Notes under the pieces: model-generated
Told to the model about the DNA's origin: nothing
Seen by the model: the letters and a program-made list of their open reading frames with translations, nothing else
Databases searched by the model: none
DNA from: Myxococcus xanthus
Lineage (GTDB): Bacteria > Myxococcota > Myxococcia > Myxococcales > Myxococcaceae
Assembly (NCBI RefSeq): GCF_006402735.1
Contig: NZ_CP017174.1
Coordinates: forward strand, 6,428,001 to 6,492,000
Length of the DNA: 64,000 bases
Direction of reading: 5' to 3'
In this document: positions 59,863 to 64,000 of the stretch, one piece after another
Numbering within the stretch: position 1 is the first letter of the stretch
How the letters are laid out: each line of letters begins with the position of its first letter
Position numbers and translations under genes: made by a program

Positions 59863-60701
59863 TTCTTGGCCTTCTTGGCGGGCGCCGCCTTCTTGTCCAT
59901 CTCGGCGATGCGCTCCTTGGCCGTCTTCGCCTCGGCGGACTTCGGGTAGCTCTTGATGAGCTCCTCCAGCGCCAGCCGCGACTCCTCCTTCATCTTCAGC
60001 TGCGCGAAGCAGTCCGACGAGCGCAGGTACGACTCCGGCGCGGACTCCGCCTTCGGGAAGTCCTGCAGCACCTTGCCGTACTCGAAGAGGGCCTCGCGGC
60101 ACTTGGATTCGGAGAAGTACGTCTCACCGAGGCCGAAGTGGGCGTCCCCCACCAGCGGGTCCTTGGGCCACTTCTTCATGAACTCGTTGTAGAGCTGGCG
60201 CGCCAGCAGCACGTCGCCGGCCTTGGCCTTCTCCTTGGCGAGCGCCAGGAACTCCTTCTTGTCCGTGGGGCGCTTGAGCTCCTCGGCCTTCTTCTTCGCC
60301 TCGGCCTCCTTCAGCGCCGCCTCGCCCTGCATGGCGATCAGCTTCTGGTCCTGCGCGGCCAGCGCCGTCTCCAGCTCGGTGATTTTGTGGAGGTACGTCT
60401 CCACCTGGCCACGAAGCTGGGCGAGGTCCTCGACCGTCTTCTGGAACTGCACGCCGATGTCCGCGTCCTTGCGGCGTGCCGCGGTGTCCAGACCCTTGAG
60501 GGCCTTGGTGACCTCCGCGACCTTCTCGTCGATTTTAGGGAGCGTGGCGGCGAGCTGCTCGCGCGTCTCCTTCAGCTCCGTCTGAATCTGGGCGGAGTCG
60601 GTGCCGAGCCGGTCGACCTTCGCCTCGAGGGCGCGGCCGCGGTCAGCGGGATAGAAGCAACCAGGGAGGGCCAGCAGGGATATCAGCGCCAAGCTTCGCA
60701 T
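59859..60701 (-). CDS. CpoB/YbgF-like lipoprotein with coiled coil and TPR repeats
   Basis: A 280-residue protein from ATG 60701; TTG 60722 is in frame but would precede the signal. The N-terminus RSLALISLLALPGC is a clear lipobox with Cys15. Residues about 20-150 are a long coiled coil (VDRLGTDSAQIQTELKETRE to HKITELETALAAQDQKLIAM), and residues about 155-265 hold tetratricopeptide repeats (ARQLYNEFMKKWPKDPLVGD, AHFGLGETYFSESKCREALF). The tail is Lys/Ala-rich. This is the layout of CpoB (YbgF), the periplasmic partner of the Tol-Pal and PBP1b systems, though tol genes are absent here. It overlaps the selenoprotein start by 4 bp, so the two are translationally coupled. Confidence 0.86.
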   Translation of the reverse strand: MRSLALISLLALPGCFYPADRGRALEAKVDRLGTDSAQIQTELKETREQLAATLPKIDEKVAEVTKALKGLDTAARRKDADIGVQFQKTVEDLAQLRGQVETYLHKITELETALAAQDQKLIAMQGEAALKEAEAKKKAEELKRPTDKKEFLALAKEKAKAGDVLLARQLYNEFMKKWPKDPLVGDAHFGLGETYFSESKCREALFEYGKVLQDFPKAESAPESYLRSSDCFAQLKMKEESRLALEELIKSYPKSAEAKTAKERIAEMDKKAAPAKKAKK

Positions 60702-60788
60702 CGGGCGCCATCTTAGGCGCAAACGCCCTGCCCGTCCGGTCTTCTCTCGCCCATGTCGGGCTCCGGGGGAGCCTGCCCGGCTGGCCGG

Positions 60789-62111
60789 TCACCGCTTCTG
60801 GATGGAAAACTCCAGCCGCTCGGCAGCATGCGCGCAGGCCACCCGGAGGCGGTCGGGGTTGAGGAAGAAGGCCACGGGGCGCGAGCGGCCCGACTCCAGG
60901 GCCTGGAAGGCCCGGCGGTACTCGGAGGCCGCCTCGGCGGTGCGCCGGCACTGCTCCAGGAGCAGCCCGAGCAGGTAACGGGCGGCCGCGTGGTCCGGGT
61001 CCAGCGTCAGGCAGCGACGCAGGTCGCGCTCCGCCACGGCGTCGGAGACACCCGAGGCGGCGCCATCCAACACGCAGGCGAAGAGGAGGTCCGCCTCCGC
61101 GAAGGCCTCCGGGCCGGACTCGGGTGTGGTGGCCACGGCTCCCCGGGCGCCCCCTGCATCCAGGTGAGCCGGGACAGAAAGCCCATGGTGGGCCTCGGGC
61201 CGGGCGCGCTCAGGGGCTCGGCCTGGGGGCACGGTCGTGCCACGCTTCCTTGAAGGAGACGCAGCGCCGTTCCAAGGGTGCTGGACAGCCCGAGCCTCGG
61301 ACTCCCCTTCCTCCAGCCGGACGTAGAAGAAGGCCTGCTCTCCGCGCTGCACACGGAGCGCCGGTGGGACGCGAAGCAGCGGCTCGGACGCGGACAGCAC
61401 CAACACGCCACCGGGCGACAGGCTCCCCGCGAGCGCCTCTACGGTGCGATGGAAGGCCTCCTCGGTGAAGTAGATGAGGACGTTGCGGCAGAAGATGACG
61501 TCGAAGCCGCCTCCGCCGGGCGCCACCGGATACGGCGACTCCATCAGGTTGTGGCACTGGAAGCTCGCGCGCTCCCGCAGCGCGGGCGTCAGGGCTTCTT
61601 TCGCGCCGGACCGGACGAAGTACCGCGAGCGCAGCTCCGGTGGGACGCGGCGCAGTTGCTCCCGGCCGTAGGCCAGCCACCGCGCACGGCGCAGCGTGTC
61701 CCCGGCGATGTCCGTCCCCAACACCGTGCTGTCCGGGTCGGCCCCCGCCTCCGCGAGCAGGACGAGCAGCGTGGCCACCTCCTCGCCCGTGGCGCAGCCC
61801 GCGCTCCAGACGCGCAGGGGCCGCCGATTCCGCGTCACCAGAGGGGTGAGGACCTGCGCTCGGAACGCGGCGAGCTGCACCTCGTCGCGGAAGAGGTCCG
61901 TCTTGTTCACCACCACCGCGGCGATGAGGTCCTCCAGGTCCGTCACGCCCGACGGGGACTGGAGGAACATCAGGTACTGGTGCGGCGTGAGGCCCTGGCT
62001 GCGCGCCGCCAGGCGCTCATCCAGCCGGCGGACCTGAGGGCCACTCAGGGCCATCCCCGTCCGCGCCGACAGGAAGGCGCGCACTCCAGACCATGGCGCG
62101 CCGTCAGTCAC
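60789..62111 (-). CDS. cheR: CheR-type protein-glutamate methyltransferase with C-terminal TPR region
   Basis: A 440-residue protein from GTG 62111, 6 bp after the cheB stop. The CheR N-terminal helical domain (RAFLSARTGMALSGPQVRRL, NKTDLFRDEVQLAAFRAQVL) and the SAM domain (LRVWSAGCATGEEVATLLVL, DVIFCRNVLIYFTEEAFHRT) are complete. After a variable Pro/Gly-rich linker, residues about 350-430 form TPR-like helices (DLRRCLTLDPDHAAARYLLG), as in many myxobacterial CheRs. It methylates glutamates of chemoreceptors. Receptor genes are not in the window. Confidence 0.93.
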   Translation of the reverse strand: MTDGAPWSGVRAFLSARTGMALSGPQVRRLDERLAARSQGLTPHQYLMFLQSPSGVTDLEDLIAAVVVNKTDLFRDEVQLAAFRAQVLTPLVTRNRRPLRVWSAGCATGEEVATLLVLLAEAGADPDSTVLGTDIAGDTLRRARWLAYGREQLRRVPPELRSRYFVRSGAKEALTPALRERASFQCHNLMESPYPVAPGGGGFDVIFCRNVLIYFTEEAFHRTVEALAGSLSPGGVLVLSASEPLLRVPPALRVQRGEQAFFYVRLEEGESEARAVQHPWNGAASPSRKRGTTVPPGRAPERARPEAHHGLSVPAHLDAGGARGAVATTPESGPEAFAEADLLFACVLDGAASGVSDAVAERDLRRCLTLDPDHAAARYLLGLLLEQCRRTAEAASEYRRAFQALESGRSRPVAFFLNPDRLRVACAHAAERLEFSIQKR

Positions 62112-62117
62112 CCGGGC

Positions 62118-63176
62118 TCAGCGCCCCACCGCGAGGGACTCTCCCCGCGCCAGTCGCACCAACGTCGCCGCGACTTCGTCACCGTGGATGAGGTGGTCCA
62201 CCGCCTTGCGCTCCACCGCCGCGCCCGGCATGCCGAACACCACGCAGGACTCCTCGTTCTGCGCCACCGCCAGTCCGCCTGCCTGCTTGATGGCCAGCAG
62301 GCCATCCGCGCCGTCCGCGCCCATGCCCGTCAGCACCAGGCCCACCGCGCGCCGTCCATAGGTGCGAGCGGCGCTCTCCAGCAGCACCGTGCCGGACGGC
62401 ATGTGCCCATCCCGCTCCACGCCCAGCTTGATCCCCACGCGTCCCCGGAAGGGGATGACGGTGTGCTGCCCCGGCGGAGCGATGAGGACGTGCCCCGGCA
62501 TCAGCGGCTCTCCGTCCTGCGCCAGCCGCACCTTCAACTTGCTGGCCCCGGCCAGCCACCCCGCGAGGGACTCCGCGAAGGCGGCGTTGATGTGCTGGAC
62601 GATGACGATGGGCGCCGGGAAGTCCGCGGGCAGCTCCGACAGCATCTTGAAGAGCACCTGGGGCCCGCCCGTGCTCGCCGCCACCACCACGACGCCCATG
62701 GACACCGCCGGCAGCACCGACGTGGCCACCCGAGGCGGCAGCAGCGGGCCGCGCTGGGGCCGGCGCAGGTGGCGGATGACGCGCACCGAGGACAGCAGCC
62801 GGATTTCGCGAACCAGGTTCCACGCGTCCGGCCCGGCGTCGATTGCGGGCTTGATTTGCAGGGCGAGCGCGCCCAGCTCCAGCGCGCGGTACGTCAGCTC
62901 CGGCGCCTGGGAGCGCGGGTCCGCCGTGAGCACCAGGATGGGCGTGGGGCACTCGGCCATGATGTGCTCGGTGGCCGTGAGCCCGTCCATGACGGGCATG
63001 TCCACGTCCATGGTGATGACGTGGGGACGCAGCTCCTTGGTCATCTCCACGGCCTGCTTGCCGTCCGCGCAGGTGCCCACGACTTCGATATCGGGGTCCT
63101 TGCTCAGCGCCTCGCAGATGAGCTGTCGGCAGATGAGGGAGTCATCGACCACCAGCACCGACACTTTCTTGCCCAT
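62118..63176 (-). CDS. cheB: Chemotaxis response regulator and protein-glutamate methylesterase CheB
   Basis: A 352-residue protein from ATG 63176; the longer in-frame start at 63218 is not needed. The receiver has VSVLVVDDSLICRQLICEAL at the N-terminus and the phosphoacceptor Asp in VITMDVDMPVMDGLTATEHI near residue 56. The methylesterase domain shows the catalytic Ser (VVAASTGGPQVLFKML), His (IVIVQHINAAFAESLAGWLA) and Asp (VLTGMGADGADGLLAIKQAG). It removes methyl groups from chemoreceptors when phosphorylated by CheA. It sits between the cheA-type gene and cheR in one operon. Confidence 0.95.
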   Translation of the reverse strand: MGKKVSVLVVDDSLICRQLICEALSKDPDIEVVGTCADGKQAVEMTKELRPHVITMDVDMPVMDGLTATEHIMAECPTPILVLTADPRSQAPELTYRALELGALALQIKPAIDAGPDAWNLVREIRLLSSVRVIRHLRRPQRGPLLPPRVATSVLPAVSMGVVVVAASTGGPQVLFKMLSELPADFPAPIVIVQHINAAFAESLAGWLAGASKLKVRLAQDGEPLMPGHVLIAPPGQHTVIPFRGRVGIKLGVERDGHMPSGTVLLESAARTYGRRAVGLVLTGMGADGADGLLAIKQAGGLAVAQNEESCVVFGMPGAAVERKAVDHLIHGDEVAATLVRLARGESLAVGR

Positions 63177-63230
63177 GCCCTGTCCATACCCCGTGCGCGA
63201 GCCCGGGAGTATAGCCAATGCAAGGGTCTG

Positions 63231-64000
63231 TCAGCCCAGCAGTCGCCGCACCACATCCACCAGGTCCTGGCGCACCAGGTCGCCCTTGGTGATGTAGCCG
63301 TCCACCCCTGCCGCCAGCCCCCGCCGCCGGTCCTCCTCCCCCCCACGGGTGGTGAGGATGACCACCGGGAGCCTCGAATGGACGGGGTGCCCCTTCAGGC
63401 GCCGGGCCAGCTCCAGGCCGTCCACCCCCGGCATCTCCAGGTCCGTGACGGCCAGGTCCACGGGATGAGAATCCAGGACCTCCAGGGCCTCGGCGCCGTC
63501 CGAGGCGATGACGGTGTCGTACCCCACCGCCTCCAGCAGGTTGGCGATGAGCTCCCGGGTGAGGGGCGAGTCGTCCACCACCAGGATGCGGCGCCGCCGG
63601 GCCTCGGGGCCGGGCGCTACCGACGGGGGCGGACGTGGCAAGGCATTTCCATGATGGGCACTGGCGGTGAGGAAGGCCGCCGAGAGCACCATGGCCAGGC
63701 GCCCATCCGCCAGGGACGTGGCCCCCGTGAGGTGGCCGAAGCGGCCCAGGATGCCCTTCAAGGGGAGGATGGCCTGAACCCGCTCCTCCAGGACGCGGTC
63801 CACCACCAGCGCCGCCGCGCCGCTCTGGCTCTTCACCACCAGGGCCAGCTCACCCTCGCGGGCGGGCCGCGGAGGCCCCAGCCCCAACAGTGACGACAGC
63901 GGGGCCAGCGGCAGCACCCGGCCTTCCACCAGGAGCGACGGGCGGCCGGCCACCTCGCATTGGTCCGCCGAGTCCACCTTCAGGGCCCGCGAGACATGGG
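63231..64000 (-). CDS. cheA: CheA-type hybrid histidine kinase, C-terminal part (runs off the window)
   Basis: The frame is open from the right edge to the stop at 63231, giving the last 255 residues. They contain a CheW-like regulatory domain (HVSRALKVDSADQCEVAGRP, then LLVEGRVLPLAPLSSLLGLG and ALVVDRVLEERVQAILPL) and a C-terminal receiver (RRILVVDDSPLTRELIANLL, with Asp in DLAVTDLEMPGVDG). A CheA with an attached receiver is common in myxobacterial chemosensory clusters such as FrzE. The phosphotransfer and ATPase domains lie outside the window. It is followed 54 bp later by cheB and then by cheR. Confidence 0.9.
   Translation of the reverse strand, partial: HVSRALKVDSADQCEVAGRPSLLVEGRVLPLAPLSSLLGLGPPRPAREGELALVVKSQSGAAALVVDRVLEERVQAILPLKGILGRFGHLTGATSLADGRLAMVLSAAFLTASAHHGNALPRPPPSVAPGPEARRRRILVVDDSPLTRELIANLLEAVGYDTVIASDGAEALEVLDSHPVDLAVTDLEMPGVDGLELARRLKGHPVHSRLPVVILTTRGGEEDRRRGLAAGVDGYITKGDLVRQDLVDVVRRLLG

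Overview
The window is high-GC DNA with strong third-position G/C bias, dense genes and many GTG starts. It comes from a myxobacterium, almost certainly Myxococcus or a very close relative. The decisive marker is the complete developmental locus mrpA-mrpB-mrpC (36580-40063). MrpB has its receiver aspartate at residue 58, and MrpC has the Thr21/Thr22 pair and the internal Met26 start known from M. xanthus. A MYXO-CTERM sorting tail, an HRDVSPEN-type Ser/Thr kinase and a CheA-CheB-CheR cluster fit this assignment.

Layout. 1-3.9 kb: end of clpB, a spermidine-synthase-like methyltransferase, an LLM flavin oxidoreductase, a 465-bp gap packed with perfect inverted repeats, and a di-haem DUF1111 oxidoreductase. 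4-6.8 kb: two tandem DUF418 membrane proteins, duplicated with their upstream DNA. 6.9-13.7 kb: a secreted M20 amidohydrolase, a MYXO-CTERM surface protein, a divergent HxlR regulator/NmrA-like reductase pair with an operator, an ECF-type sigma factor and a DUF6209 secreted protein. 13.9-22.2 kb: the arginine cluster, with argR divergent from the colinear, largely overlapping genes argF'-argB-argE-argH-argG-(P-loop protein)-argC and ARG-box-like palindromes between them. It encodes an acylated pathway: a transcarbamylase acting on N-acyl-ornithine, followed by a deacylase, then ArgG and ArgH. 22.2-33.5 kb: TVP38-like protein, Na+/H+ antiporter, tandem universal stress protein, truA with a Ser/Thr kinase, an rRNA methyltransferase, an SsnA-like amidohydrolase, a TipAS-MerR regulator and an orphan Flp pilin. 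33.7-40 kb: a fused membrane spermine-synthase protein, then mrpAB and mrpC with a readable sigma-54/MrpB/MrpC control region. 40-51.7 kb: an aromatic amino acid hydroxylase with a LysR regulator upstream, a YejM-like sulfatase, a coupled barrel/phosphoesterase pair, HEAT and VWA proteins and a membrane-anchored MutS-like ATPase. 51.7-58.6 kb: a fadN/fadA-type beta-oxidation pair, an M1 peptidase, an orphan DNA methyltransferase and rpmE. 58.7-60.7 kb: a selenoprotein and a CpoB-like lipoprotein. 60.8-64 kb: cheR, cheB and a cheA-type hybrid kinase running off the end.

The most notable discovery is at 58717-59862 (minus). What looks like two separate frames is one metallophosphatase-family gene read through an in-frame UGA in a Pro-Cys-Gly-UGA-Arg context, where the family normally has Cys. 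The UGA is followed by a hairpin with a GGUCU apical loop 18 nt downstream, the geometry of the E. coli fdhF SECIS. I interpret it as a selenoprotein that standard gene calling would truncate. No selA/B/C/D gene or tRNA-Sec is in the window. I saw no tRNA or rRNA gene, CRISPR array, insertion sequence or prophage.
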